Below, piece by piece: positions 21,878 through 32,742 of a stretch of 64,000 nucleotides of DNA. The notes beneath the pieces were generated by a model, which was not told the DNA's origin, did not search any database, and saw nothing but the letters and a program-made list of their open reading frames with translations. The stretch is from Mytilinidion resinicola (Eukaryota > Ascomycota > Dothideomycetes > Mytilinidiales > Mytilinidiaceae): NCBI RefSeq assembly GCF_010093595.1, contig NW_022985454.1, positions 62,001 to 126,000 of the forward strand, written 5' to 3'. The position numbers and the translations under genes were made by a program. How positions within the stretch are numbered: the stretch's first letter is position 1; each line of letters starts with the position of its first letter.

Positions 21878-22574
21878 GGAGTCTTTGAAGGACCAAGGCC
21901 TACGCGCTCGAGGCGGGCGACGGCAGCTCTTATGAGCGACAAACATTCAGCCTCGCGGGGCTGGGTGTACAGGTCCGCATGTTTTCAGGATATGGCTTGC
22001 AGGTTGCATGATGGAGGCGGCCAATCGTGCCTGATAGGAGACCGCAGCGTATTTCAGCCTCGTTGACCCGAAGCCGAGATCTTTTCCTGGGTAGTCATTT
22101 ATCAATGGAAGAGAGGCGAAAACAAGCGTGGGAAGCATGCCAAACGTTTGGATTTTATAGAAAAGTCGGTCCCTGTAATGGGCTGGGATGAACTTTTACG
22201 GAATGGTTGGGATAGATACTCACCGCGAATCTTCCTTGTCGACGACCTAGCCTTGCATCAAGGAATTGTGGCTTATTCTAATTTTAGGAATTCAATACTT
22301 TTCTTTGCTTCTTTGGGCGAAGAAGCACAATTCTGGGCGCCTAATCCGAAGTGACAGTCAAGAGCCTCAATTCACTGCTACATCTAGGTCGCTTCCAATG
22401 ACCAGCACCACTTCTTGGAGTGGCTCAACCAGGTGCGTGGCTAGTCAAAGGCGTCAAGCATAGTTGATTTGCGCAAGCTCCGCAGTTCGTGAAGAACCCG
22501 AGTTTTGCATTAAGGTCAGGACTCAGCCAAGAGCCGCATCCAGCTTGCTGCCAATTAAGGAATGGGTTTACTGT
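21878..22574. other. intergenic
   Basis: Promoter side of the surface-protein gene. No coding region recognised. Confidence 0.4.
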
Positions 22575-22806
22575 CGAGCTTTCAGCCCCAAGGTTGTGCA
22601 CACCTTTGACCACTGCTTGAGGTGCCTCCATAGGCTTTCGAAAGCTCAGGCCCAATGTAATGTTCTATGCCATGGAGATTGAGCTTCCGCTTGTGTTACT
22701 GGTAACTGGAAGCTGGTACTAATCCTGACGGTGGCGTTGAGCGAGCAAGAGCCGAACTCATACAAGGCTATATCCATGCCCCTAAACTTATGGCTTGGTA
22801 ATATAT
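22575..22806 (+). mobile_element. MITE, degenerate copy
   Basis: Shares ACCACTGCTTGAGGTGCC, ATAGGCTTTCGAAAGCTC, TTGAGCGAGCAAGAGCCGA and, at the right end, CCTAAACTTATGGCTTGGTA with the MITE at 2611 and 52330. The left terminal repeat has largely decayed. 22807-23238 holds nothing I recognise. Confidence 0.6.
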
Positions 22807-23238
22807 ATACAGGACTTCTTTGCCTCCAGTGACCTGGCGCTAAAATCATGCCACAAAATTACCGTATAGGGTAGTATTTCCGGACGCCTTTAAAGGGGAA
22901 TAGCAACCTCCTAGCCAATAGATCTTCAAGCTAGTTCAACATTAGCCCAGAAAAGGCGGTTTACCGGGGTCGAGTCAGTTTTCGCGCTAGGTCGACCGGA
23001 CGCAAAGAAGTCCTGTAGATATCTATCAGGACCATACACACCTGGACACCGCATGGAAACATTGATAGATAAAGAAGTAGTAATATCAAGACGACGCTTG
23101 AAAGAGGCAAACATAGAGGCATTGAAGTTTGGGAAGTCTGAAATAAGCAAGCCATGTCGCAACCATTCTCATTTAGTAGCTCCCACGGAAAGATTACGTA
23201 CGAAATGCAACTCACATTCATTCCACCTCAGCCCTCTA

Positions 23239-24132
23239 ATGGACGAGCCCAACAAAAGCAGGCTTGAGCGCCTACGAACCAACAATATCCCCAGATACCT
23301 CTTCCGCATCTGGTCACCGGCATCCGGAGGTGGTGAAGCCGGCCTCAATAGCATCGACCAAGTTTGCTCGCACGCCTTCAACCGCGGCCTGGGCCACCAG
23401 AACATCTACGATATGACCTTCGAAGAGTTAGTCCAGATGGCACGCTTCCACTATCGAGGCATAGAAGCCTTCGACCGGTTGGGCTCTCCAGTTCCTCCAA
23501 CCGAGTTCAGTTCCTGGGCTGCATCGCTTAAAGCGGCGTTTGCATACGTGCGGCTTACCAGAGACACTTACTTGGCCATGATAGATACGAAGGTATTAGG
23601 GGATGGGGTAAAGGTGTGGCACGTTCCTCACTTACTAGAAGATCTTGCGGAAGCTGGAGACCATGAGTACCTCGCGCATGGAATCATTCGAGGGGCGGGC
23701 TATAAAGCCGTGGCTCTTGATCGCCTGAACGAGGCGGGTCTCCGGTCGCTGACGGAGTGCAGCGGGAGCCCAGAGGAGATTCTCGCAGGATGTAAGCGAG
23801 TAGCAGGGTTATTTGGTGATGCGGTTGCTATGCCACTGGCTCTGGCTCTTCTAACGCATATCCCGCGTCGTTGGTATCAGTACGCAGAGCCATCTAGAGA
23901 GGACCTGGATGTGATATTGGAGGGGTTGAAGCCGCTTGAGATTCTGGAAGACTGGGCGGATACTAATTCTATTGTGGCTGAGGATGGTGTTAATCCGGGA
24001 GCGTATGAGGACGTTGAGAGACTTACCATTCTTATGCGGGTGCTTACGGAGTATAGGTATGGAAAGAAGGGGGATGAGGGCGAAGGATCAGCCATGAAAT
24101 TTGAGAAACTAGAGTTACTGGATGGGAGGTAA
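23239..24132 (+). CDS. DUF7587 domain protein
   Basis: 297 residues, no introns. IPRYLFRIWSPASGGGEAGL, the downstream HAFNRGLGHQNIYDM and TEFSSWAASLKAAFAYV fit DUF7587, a domain common in Pezizomycotina and of unknown function. After it come helical segments and a charged C-terminus. The frame is open upstream to 23053, but the start is placed at MDEPNKSRLERLR because the domain begins just after it and the upstream part has no family character. No signal peptide or TM; probably cytosolic or nuclear. In fungi such proteins often lie in variable regions, which fits this neighbourhood. Confidence 0.65.
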   Translation: MDEPNKSRLERLRTNNIPRYLFRIWSPASGGGEAGLNSIDQVCSHAFNRGLGHQNIYDMTFEELVQMARFHYRGIEAFDRLGSPVPPTEFSSWAASLKAAFAYVRLTRDTYLAMIDTKVLGDGVKVWHVPHLLEDLAEAGDHEYLAHGIIRGAGYKAVALDRLNEAGLRSLTECSGSPEEILAGCKRVAGLFGDAVAMPLALALLTHIPRRWYQYAEPSREDLDVILEGLKPLEILEDWADTNSIVAEDGVNPGAYEDVERLTILMRVLTEYRYGKKGDEGEGSAMKFEKLELLDGR

Positions 24133-24391
24133 GGTATGTACGGTATGAGTCGGAGCTGACTTCGAGTGATTCTGATCAACATGTTGCCTAGCTGAGCCAC
24201 CTCACGATACTATCGAGCTAGAAGACTAGAATACTAAACACGTGGTATCGCACGAACGAGTTGTGACAAATGAAGATTCAGGAACTTACGACATCGAAGT
24301 TTGCTGTTTTCATATCTGGTTGCCTTCTGGAGTGCCCACTCCAACCATTCTAGGCCCCTCCTCTTCAAGAACGAAAATACAATCCAACCAC

Positions 24392-25237
24392 CTACTTCGT
24401 CTGCCTCCCCAGAAACTCCACCAAAATCCCCGCCACCCTCTCCGGCTGATCATCCAACGAGAAATGCCCACAGTCCTCCACAACATCCAACTCCGACCTA
24501 AGAATCGCCCGGTTCAATTTACGCGCCCAATCAACAACCTGCCACGCATCATCCTTCCCCCAAATCAACTTCACAGGCAATACTCCCAACTCCCCCACCC
24601 GCTCCGCAATCTCCATCGTATGCTTAGGATCATATTGCCGCATCTGATGCTGGAAGAAACTCCCCTGCCCCACCGGACCGCTGATATACGCCATATACGT
24701 CTCCAAAACCTCCCCCGTGAGCTTCTCCGGCGCGTACACGGTGGAGAGCAGCCACTCCCTGAAATGCGCATCGTGCTCTTCGGTTGGCGCTTTGAGCCCG
24801 TTGGCCATCTGCGTCTTCGTCCGCGCTGACGGATAGCTGTCGAAACTCACGACATCGATGAGCGTTAGTGATCGCACGCGGTCTGGGGAGAAGATGGCGA
24901 AGCGCTGCGCGATGCCGCCGCCGATGTCGTGGGCGACTATATGCGCGGATGAGAGGCCCCAGTGCGCTAGCAGGCCTTCGAGGATGGGGACTTGGGCGGA
25001 GATGGATGTGTCGATGGAGGGGTCCCAGGGCCGCTCGGAGAGGCCGTAGCCGAGGAGGTCGAAGAGGTGCACGCGGTAATTAGCGGCGAGGAGGTGGGGG
25101 AGGATGTTGCGGAAGATCAGGGAGGAGGAGGGGGTGCCGTGGATTAGGACCACAGGTTCTCCGGTGCCGTATACTCCGTAGGCGATGCGGGTGGAATTGA
25201 TGAGGATGTGTTGGGTGGCGAGTGGGTTCAGGGACAT
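24392..25237 (-). CDS. alpha/beta hydrolase, haloalkane dehalogenase/epoxide hydrolase-like
   Basis: 281 residues, single exon. HGTPSSS supplies the oxyanion-hole region. IVAHDIGGGIAQ carries Asp (about residue 104) as the nucleophile instead of the usual Ser, as in haloalkane dehalogenases and epoxide hydrolases. WGKDD holds the acid and EDCGHFSLDDQ the catalytic His. DLLGYGLSERP is a typical strand-turn of the family. No signal peptide, so cytosolic. Substrate is not deducible; an epoxide or fluoroacetate-like substrate would fit the nucleophile. It lies opposite in strand to the DUF7587 gene, 259 bases away (convergent). Confidence 0.8.
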   Translation of the reverse strand: MSLNPLATQHILINSTRIAYGVYGTGEPVVLIHGTPSSSLIFRNILPHLLAANYRVHLFDLLGYGLSERPWDPSIDTSISAQVPILEGLLAHWGLSSAHIVAHDIGGGIAQRFAIFSPDRVRSLTLIDVVSFDSYPSARTKTQMANGLKAPTEEHDAHFREWLLSTVYAPEKLTGEVLETYMAYISGPVGQGSFFQHQMRQYDPKHTMEIAERVGELGVLPVKLIWGKDDAWQVVDWARKLNRAILRSELDVVEDCGHFSLDDQPERVAGILVEFLGRQTK

Positions 25238-26638
25238 TCTGATGGTTAATGGGAGAAGAAAGGTGGGTTTTGGTAATCGCTATAGGGAGAAGGTTGAGTA
25301 TATAGTTAGAAGATATAGCTTAGAGATATACATACGTTTGTCATCTGCGCCCTATGATCGAGTCAGTAGTCGACGGGCGGAGGCTCTCAATGACTCATGG
25401 TACAGAAGCAGTTTCGGCGTCCGCAATTCAACTTCATCTGTTCATTGCGATCTGATATCGTCTTAAAGAAGCAATGATTGAGACCCGGCTTTCGTAATGA
25501 TGGCCTGCTGTGATTCGGAACTAGCTCATGACAATCGAAGAAATAAAATCACGTGTCCAGATCTTAGATTGGACGAGCTGCGCTCCGATCTAGGAGCTAG
25601 TAGAGTCAATCCAAGCGTTACTCGTCTGGTGGCACTGTTCTGACACGACCTGAAGCTCTTCGAATCATTTCCTGCGGCCTCAAACCCGAACATTTGCCGA
25701 GTCGATGCGGAGCTTAGCCACCTCAGGCAGTGGCGGATATGTGTACGCAGACTGCAGATTAGACGTGTAGCCCATTGAAGTGCGTGGCTCTTATCCTTGG
25801 CCCAAGTCGCACAATGGAGTTTCTCGAACCAAGAGTAGCCAATTCGAAGTTCATGGACTGAACGACGGCATTTACTTTAGAACCTTCGCTCGACTCCTTC
25901 AATTCAGCCACTGCATCCTACAATTTCCGAGTTTCTCTAAGGGCCTGGGACACGTGCGGGAGCTTTTCTCCTGGCATTCGATTTGCTAGATTTGGACGTC
26001 TCATAATTAGGTTGAGATGCCGTCGCGACGAGTCTGTATACCAGCTGAAGATGCTGCAAAAGATGGGACTGCCTTTCTCAAGATAGTTGGACTGTGTCAA
26101 CCTCTTTTGATCGGCTTTAACGCGCTCTGCTTACAAAAGGCAAGCGGATGGAGTCGAGCGGATGTAGATCTTGGGGAAGAGCGTCGTCTTAAGCCAGAGG
26201 AAGCCGGCGTATTGGAGGTCCCAATCTTAAGTATAAGGAAGAGTTCAAAGAGGCAACGGCCCGGAATGGGCCGGAGAACATGAAAAGCCTCGAACTACCA
26301 ATCCGAGGAGAGAAATCGAAAGCACGTGACAAGTGGTGGGTAAGATGAGGGGTAGAAGAGCGGACTAATTCGGTATATTATAATTACCGAGATTACCTAC
26401 TCCGAGTAGCCTAGACCAATCTACGTCAAAGCCAAGACTGCTAAGATATTATCATTGAAAGTAGGACGCAGTTATCCCGAGGGCGAAACTCTGGAAGAAC
26501 ATGGATAGAAAACAGAAGGAAAGTTGAGCCTGTAACGTAAGGGAAGGCGAGTGATACCGGGCACACACGTAGATCTTGAAGCGGGGCTATCCATGACTCG
26601 AACCGCAGCTCATAAATCCACACCTCGCTCACTACAAC
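25238..26638. other. divergent intergenic, 1.4 kb
   Basis: Between the minus-strand hydrolase and the plus-strand Nudix gene. Short open frames exist, none with domain character. No repeat seen. Confidence 0.4.
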
Positions 26639-27329
26639 ATGGACATCTTCACCGTCTCAACAGCCCGCACGCCGGCGCACGCAGCCATGGGTTCACGCCC
26701 TCAAATAGGCGTCGCAGTAATCATCCTAGACAGCCAAGGGCGAGTGATCATGGGTCAGCGGCAGGGCAGCCATGGCGCTGGTAAGTTTCCCCGGAACTAT
26801 CGCTTCCGTCTTCACATTAATGCACCCGCCGACCGATTTATGCTTAAACTTTTGGGTTCCTAGGCACATGGGCCCTACCCGGCGGCCACTTCGACTACGG
26901 CGAAAGCTTCGACTCTTGCGCTAAACGCGAGGTGCTCGAGGAAACGGGACTCGAGATCGGGCAAGTGCAGCTCCTAGCGACGACGAATGATTATATGCCC
27001 GAGGCGGGACGCCACTATGTTACTGTTTTTATGGGTGCGACAATCGTGGGAGAAAACAAGGAGCCTATTGTACGTGCGCTTGCCTTGATCCAGGATTCTT
27101 AGGTAATTTGCGGTCGTTACTGATGCTGATACTATTGCAGGCAATGGAACCTGAAAAGTGTGCTAAATGGCAATGGATACAATGGAGCGAGGTAGCGCAA
27201 TGGGCGAAGGGTCAAGCTGAAGCGGAAAAGGTGTCAGAGCCCTGGGAAGGGAAATATCTCTTTCTGCCTATTGTGAATTTGTTTCGGCAGTTTTCTGATT
27301 TCGACCTCATAGCGGCGTACAGGTTGTGA
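26639..27329 (+). CDS. Nudix hydrolase
   Basis: 178 residues; exons 26639-26780, 26864-27069, 27141-27329, introns of 83 and 71 nt. The Nudix box spans the second exon: GGHFDYGESFDSCAKREV followed by LEETGLEI, fitting GX5EX7REUXEEXGU. The upstream RPQIGVAVIILDSQGRVIMG and SHGAGTWALPGG (across splice 1) and downstream KWQWIQWSEVAQW fit small Nudix proteins that clean up nucleoside diphosphate derivatives. Such proteins often act on oxidised dNTPs or NDP-sugars; the substrate here is unknown. The start is the first ATG (MDIFTVSTA); MGSRPQ at residue 17 is an alternative. Confidence 0.85.
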
Positions 27330-27341
27330 ATAGGACGTAAT

Positions 27342-28185
27342 CTATGGTTTCGGTTCGATTGACCTCATAGCTTCATCTGCAACTGCTGCAATTTTGCTAG
27401 CAAGTATGGCGGGGTGGTTTAACATGACTGAATGTCCTGCAGCACACCTGTCTACTGTTGCGCCAGCGTTAGCGGCGAACTTCTCTTGCAATTGTAGTAG
27501 TGCTGCTTTGTCGTTGTCGGAGATGAGATAGGTGGATGGGATGCAGCGGTATGCGGCGCTTCGTCCTATTAACATCGTACGATTGGTAGACAAGTCGCGA
27601 TGCCCATAGTGCCGCCTCGGGGCCCGGAAGATCATTAGAAAGGAGCTCAACCGCGTGCTTTATGCAGTAGGTGCCGTCCGGCTACGCGGTGTAGTCAGTA
27701 TATATAGTGGCGGGAATGGCGGAATGGCGGAAAAGATTGGCGAATAAACTTATCCTAATATCCTCTCTAGTGGACTCGCCAAACACGCCGACAACTGACT
27801 GGCCTTCCGCGAAAATAAACGCACGGAAGTAGAAGAGACGGATCACGCCTCCTGGTAGCCCTCTCGCTTGTCGATAGATGTAGCTGAGCTCTTCGGGCGC
27901 GGCTTCCCTTCCGACTAGGCCGCCCCGTAGAAGTGCATTACGAGGAGAGCAGTTTTGGGATCGTACTCGATTTGGCGAATTAGCTCGATGCGCACTGCGT
28001 GAGCATCGTCGATGATGTTCTTCTTTGCGAAGTCTGGGTGCCCTTAGTCCGTTAGACCTGATAGATTGGGGTGGACGGTTGAGTAGCCCAAGGCCTCGAG
28101 ACAATCTCGAAGGGACTTGTAGACGTTTGGCGTTAGAAATGAGGCTTGGACGATGAGGATGGTTGGCTTCTCGGTAGTACTAGAA
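27342..28185 (-). pseudogene. alpha/beta hydrolase pseudogene (AB_hydrolase_6-like)
   Basis: Family pieces are in order but in different frames. TEKPTILIVQASFLTPNVYK and RDCLEALGYSTVHPNLSG are near the 5' end (about 28050-28170). FAKKNIIDDAHAVRIELI and ALLVMHFYG follow after an in-frame TAA about 28045. GGLVGREAAPEELSYIYRQA and RLFYFRAFIFAEGQSVVGVF come in another frame. AVELLSNDLPGPEAALWASR and, after a further shift near 27570, CIPSTYLISDNDKAALLQLQ and VDRCAAGHSVMLNHPAIL end it. No intron explains the breaks. The intact family is cytosolic esterase-like. It ends 13 bases from the converging Nudix gene. Confidence 0.75.
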
Positions 28186-29960
28186 GATAGCGTAGGTGTG
28201 TGTATGATCCTGCAGGATTCCTAAGATTTGATTCTTTATCATCAATATACGCGGTACGCGTCAACGTGAGTCGTGAAATCGTAAGGTGTCTGCAAGCTTC
28301 GCCCCTAGCGCTTTCTCCCTCTACTTCAAGATTGCTCTTTCTTCAGTTCGACTTGACGTCTCTGTGCTCTCGCATCACCTCAAATAACGGCCCGAGACAC
28401 TTCAGGGTAGTAATGGGTTGTAAAGTATCCCCACATAATTGCTTGACAGGCCAGCTCTAATGCACCTAGAGAAACGTTTTAGGGGAATGAGGGATTGCGT
28501 GGTTTGGTTCCGCATTGGTGATTATCAGTTTGAGAATAGGTCTTCAGAAAACCTTCATAAAGTTGAGAAAGCGTCTTTGACGATCCGAAAGTCCCAAGGC
28601 CTTGAATGCATACAGATATTGTACAGAGGAGTTCGTTGGCATATCTGAAACAGTGCTTCTTTCGTTGGAAATGGCCCGGGTGGCGCCCCGCTGGCCCCTA
28701 ATGCACGTGCATTTGAGCGGGTCCGATGGCGGAGACTGCCAAGAGCGCCAAGCGATCCGTCCCTCTTGGTAAAAGCTGTGACGAAATTCTTAAGTTGACC
28801 ATCTCCAGCCTTGTTCCTTTGTAACATCTTTTCTTGCAAGTTTTCTTTATCCCATCTCAAAAGATACTACTACCACCTGGCTGACCCCTTTTGCGACGTG
28901 TAAGCGAGCGCCGGCCTCTGACAAATTTATTCTCGTACCACCACATTGGCCGGATAAGGCTGCACGCCTCCCAGACAGGAGCGGTGCCCCGCGATCACAT
29001 GGGCGGCCATCACCACGGCCGAGAGCAATGCTGGACCATTTTGAGCACTCCGGAACCAACTTGTTACAGATCTACGAAATCTTGCTCGGCTCTCACTCAC
29101 TGGTCAAGCATCTGCCCAGAGACATCTAATACCTCGCGAACCTTCTTCCAAGGCTCATTTAACGCAACATTAGAGAGCAAGCTGATGTAGATGTCAGCTC
29201 ACAAGGCCCTCAGACCAGAGCCATTTCTCTTATCTTCGTGAGTAACACTGATGATTTCTAGGCCCGCGGCTATCTCTGCTGAAATAGCAGCGCGCGAGGG
29301 CGTCCACACGTCCTGGTTCTTGGTATTTCCGGGCCCGCGGTCGTTGACGCGGGAACTTGCAGGATAGGCTCCGCACGCCAGCCAGAACAATGCACTCCAC
29401 GTTCTAGCTCAGCGCCGAATTGGACCCCATATGGCTCATACGAACAAGTGGACTACTAGCGTCAGCCAGCCGCTTTTCTCGGCGTATCAGGTTGCCAGCC
29501 CTCGATGGCATCGCCCACATGCATGACCGCTGGATCTGGACCGGAAAAGCGAGGGCTCTCTCCACGCTCGACTATCATGACGGTTACGGCACGAGGCTTT
29601 TACGAGAACAGTCAAGCGACGGGGAAATGAGCCTGACCGCGAGCTGCCAACAGCCACGAGAGGACGTGCAATATCATAAGCTGGAGATATGAAGCACAGG
29701 CCCAGAATGATTCGTTCGGTTCGCCCCCTGCGATATGCACGCGTCGTACATCGCCCTCGATGCTTCTCAGCGCCTTCAACAGTACACATCAGCATGGCGC
29801 GCGGACATGGTTCGATTTCTGATCACACTGAAAACCGCGACGGCCTAGGCGTTTTCAGCCAAGCAGCTCTCCATGCCTGTGCGCCCGCGGGCTCGGGCCC
29901 CTTTGTCTGGGGGCTCCCGGCGAGGCGGGGATATCGTCAAATGATGCATTCCGGCAGGTC
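28186..29960. other. long non-coding stretch upstream of the ammonium permease
   Basis: 1.8 kb with only short frames. Two small pieces look faintly protein-like: plus-strand LDHFEHSGTNLLQIYEILL near 29029-29110 and minus-strand VMIVERGESPRFSGPDPAVM near 29530-29590. Both are too short and isolated to annotate and may be remnants of lost genes. Confidence 0.4.
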
Positions 29961-29967
29961 GACGTGG

Positions 29968-30246
29968 AGATAAGCTCCAGCCACAGATAACGGACTGCAC
30001 GCTCACTGGCTTGGCAAGCTTGGGGAGCTTCGGCCCAGCCGCGCTACTTCGGGCGCGTCGTTTGCATCCATAGCTCTCCGCCTCAACGTCGAACCACCGG
30101 GAGCACGCCGCCGAACACTCGCAGCAGCGCCCGCTGCTTTCAGGGCCCCATCTAGGAATTTCAACCGAGCGCATGGGGGTCACTATTGGCCAATGTGGGC
30201 ACCGCAGCCCGGTAGCTAGCCCGGTAGCTAGCCCGGTAGCTATAAA
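29968..30246 (+). promoter_or_regulatory. ammonium permease promoter: GATA sites, CCAAT palindrome, 12-bp repeats, TATA
   Basis: Two AGATAA sites (29968-29973 and 29985-29990) fit the HGATAR sequence bound by the nitrogen GATA activators AreA/NIT2. ATTGGCCAAT (30185-30194) holds CCAAT on both strands. GCCCGGTAGCTA is repeated three times at 30207-30242, running directly into TATAAA (30241-30246), about 97 bases before the ATG. The GATA sites are about 350 bases upstream. Nitrogen-derepressed transcription is a fair inference since Mep genes are classic targets of these factors. Confidence 0.6.
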
Positions 30247-30342
30247 GCAGGTACAGCCTCGGAGTCGAGGGCTCCTTGCCCTGAACCCAACGTTTTCCTC
30301 TGACGCTTCTACCCTCTCTTCCACGCGCGCAATTCCTTCATC

Positions 30343-31755
30343 ATGTCAGCCGTTGCGCCGGACTGGCTGAACAATGGCGACAATGCCTGGCAGCTCACCG
30401 CCGCGAGCTTGGTCGCGCTGCAGAGCGTCCCGGGCCTCATGATTCTCTATGGTGGCATGGTCCAGACAAAATGGGTCATCAACTCGGCTTTCATGTGCTT
30501 TTACGCCTTCGCCATGGTCCTTGTTTGCTGGGTGCTGTATGCATACAAAGCAGCATTCGGAAAGCAAATGCTTCCATTCGTGGGCACTCCTGGTCCTGTG
30601 GTCAGCATGGAGTACGAGCTCACGCAAGCTATCCTCCCCGCCGCAAACATTACCGCCGCCTATCCAATGTCGACCATGGTCTACTTCCAGTTTTGCTTCG
30701 CTGCCATTACCGTCATCCTCATGGCTGGAGCATTCCTAGGCCGCATGAGCTTCAGGGCGTGGATCTTCTTTGTTCCCTTGTGGTTGACACTGTCGTACAC
30801 CGTCGGTGCCTTCAGCGTTTGGGGCGGCGGATTTCTATTCCAGCGCGGTATTATCGATTACTCCGGAGGTTATGTCATCCACTTGTCTTCTGGTACCGCG
30901 GGCTTCGTCGGCGCATACTGGATCGGGCCCCGCCTCAAATCCGACCGCGATAACTTCGTGCCCAACAACGTCCTCATGATGCTTACAGGCGCGGGTATCC
31001 TTTGGATCGGCTGGAACGGCTTCAACGGAGGAGATCCATACACCGCAAGCCCTGACGCTGGTGCCGCCGTTCTCAACACCAACATCACCACCTCAATGAG
31101 CCTTTTGACTTGGATGATTCTCGATGTTATTGTCTACAAGAAGCCCTCAGTCATTGGAGCCGTTCAGGGCATGATCACTGGCCTCGTTGCCATTACTCCC
31201 GCCGCCGGTGTCGTCGCAGGTTGGGGTGCGGTCGTCATTGGCCTGTGCTCCGGTAGCATCCCATGGGTCTCCATGAATATCGTGGGCAAGAGATTCCGCC
31301 TCTTCGAAATCGTCGACGACACTCTCGGCGTCGTCCACACGCACGCTGTTGCTGGTGCAATGGGTGGCTTCCTTACCGGTATCTTCGCAACATCCAAGGG
31401 CTGCATCTCCTTCGCATGCGTCTCCTCTGGCGGTGCCGAAATGGGCCACGGCGTCCAGCTCGGCTGGCAGATGGCCGGTATCTGCTTCATTGTTGGATGG
31501 AACGCCTTCTGGACCTCCGCCATCATGCTCTTCATCAAGTATGTCTTGCGCATCCCGCTGCGCATGACAGAGGAGGAACTCATGATCGGCGACGACGCCA
31601 TCCATGGCGAGTCGGCATACACCTTCGGCGATATCACACATACACACGGATTGACGCTCCATGGGCATGAGCCGTCGCGCAAGCTCACTGATATTGAGGC
31701 TGAGGCTGGGACACCGGAGACGGGTGAGGGAAGCAAGGCCGCGAAGCAGGCGTGA
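30343..31755 (+). CDS. ammonium permease (Amt/Mep/Rh family)
   Basis: 470 residues, no introns, about 11 membrane segments. It imports ammonium across the plasma membrane. Family marks: LVALQSVPGLMILYGGMVQT in TM1, the pore strings GGYVIHLSSGTAGFVGAYWI (first pore His about residue 180) and VVHTHAVAGAMGGFLTGIFA (second pore His about residue 330), plus GAGILWIGWNGFNGG. The C-terminal tail has the regulatory segment after KYVLRIPLRMTEEELMIGDD. Length is usual for fungal Mep proteins. It resembles the MepA/MepB/Mep2 branch, but I cannot assign a paralog. The promoter has GATA-factor sites. No defect seen. Confidence 0.95.
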   Translation: MSAVAPDWLNNGDNAWQLTAASLVALQSVPGLMILYGGMVQTKWVINSAFMCFYAFAMVLVCWVLYAYKAAFGKQMLPFVGTPGPVVSMEYELTQAILPAANITAAYPMSTMVYFQFCFAAITVILMAGAFLGRMSFRAWIFFVPLWLTLSYTVGAFSVWGGGFLFQRGIIDYSGGYVIHLSSGTAGFVGAYWIGPRLKSDRDNFVPNNVLMMLTGAGILWIGWNGFNGGDPYTASPDAGAAVLNTNITTSMSLLTWMILDVIVYKKPSVIGAVQGMITGLVAITPAAGVVAGWGAVVIGLCSGSIPWVSMNIVGKRFRLFEIVDDTLGVVHTHAVAGAMGGFLTGIFATSKGCISFACVSSGGAEMGHGVQLGWQMAGICFIVGWNAFWTSAIMLFIKYVLRIPLRMTEEELMIGDDAIHGESAYTFGDITHTHGLTLHGHEPSRKLTDIEAEAGTPETGEGSKAAKQA

Positions 31756-31984
31756 TTCATTGCGGTATCACGTGACTGCTCGGGTATATACATATAGCCG
31801 GGGACGGCTTAGACTGGTAATAATAGCTTAAATTGAAGATCATTACTCGTTGCTTGCCTTGAACATCTGCCTCGAGCTTGCCCCTCTCGTTTGACATGTT
31901 GGCAGTATCGACTTTTTAGACTCTAGGTCACGTGCTAGCTAACCACTTTAGGTTAGCGGCTTCTCACGCATACAGGATCACACC
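31756..31984. other. 3' flank of the ammonium permease
   Basis: Contains a short inverted repeat GCTAACC/GGTTAGC (about 31938-31957), which could form a hairpin after transcription. It precedes the 560-bp repeat. Confidence 0.35.
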
Positions 31985-32545
31985 ACCACCAGGAGCAGCC
32001 CAGCGGTGTGTTATATGGGTCAAACGATAGGAAATTGCGGTGCCTTTTCGTTTGTCCCTTTCAATTGTTGTCTGGAGAATACTGACTGCTTCTTGATCGA
32101 TAAAAGTTTACATGCAGTGTTTGGAGCATATTTCGTCCGCTTGGGTAAAGTTGTCACAAACTATCTCTCAGGTTCAGCGATTTGCGTACCAGCTTGCTGT
32201 AAGCCATGAAGGGAAGCGTCAAACTATCTCATCATATGTCCCGGGTTTCCTACAGCTAAGTTCAATTTTGCTTCGTTTATGTTAGCATCACATCATGTGT
32301 TCTTATATTTCATCCTCCCTAGTGACCCTTGAATGGGTCAATGGTCTATACCTTTTCACGCCTTTAATGCTGGATGCCAAAACAGTCGTTCCTAGTACTA
32401 ACAGAGCTAATGCACTAAACGTATCAGATGCTACTGCCCTTTCACCACTATTCCTTTTAGTATAACGGATTCCATACAGCTCTATAGCCATACAGCTTTC
32501 CTTATCAATTCAGAAACATCAACACCATGTAAAGCCACCTGGCCC
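31985..32545 (+). repeat. 560-bp repeat, copy 1 (less mutated)
   Basis: Matches 34985-35565 base for base over long stretches, for example TTTGTCCCTTTCAATTGTTG, TTTCATCCTCCCTAGT and CCACTATTCCTTTTAGTATA. Both end at AAGCCACCTGGCCC. No coding capacity I trust. It lies upstream of the first RING-chromodomain gene, as copy 2 lies before the dead copy. Where the two differ, this copy usually has C or G and copy 2 has T or A. Confidence 0.85.
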
Positions 32546-32742
32546 CTCAGAAGCCGCCTCATGCCCCGAATGCCCGCATTTCTAAAAGATTTGATGCGTT
32601 CGAGTTTGGAGGGAGACCTGGTGGACAAAAGGCTTGCGGAGGCACGCGGAGACTACGCGCAGCGATGCAGAGGGATGCGTAGAATGACGTAAAGCGGGAC
32701 GCAGAGGAACTTTAACGAGGGGGGCATGGAGTGCCTAGAGTA
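32546..32742. other. spacer between the repeat and the duplicated promoter
   Basis: Includes CCCGAATGCCCGCATTT near 32567, reminiscent of the coding sequence CCGAAATGCCCGCATTACTTCGA at 36781 in the third gene. It may be a scrap of another decayed copy. The rest is unrecognised. Confidence 0.3.

Noticed and set aside
29487..29795. Possible oxidoreductase-like minus-strand fragment
   Set aside because: Only about 20 residues look protein-like, and stops surround them; not enough to name a family.
30870..31793. Minus-strand ORFs of up to 209 codons
   Set aside because: Antisense shadows of the ammonium permease, which has clear family motifs.
32006..32209. Plus-strand ORF of 67 codons with a partly similar ORF at 34929
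   Set aside because: Both lie in the 560-bp non-coding repeat; the similarity is due to the duplicated DNA and the second is damaged by RIP. No domain or signal.
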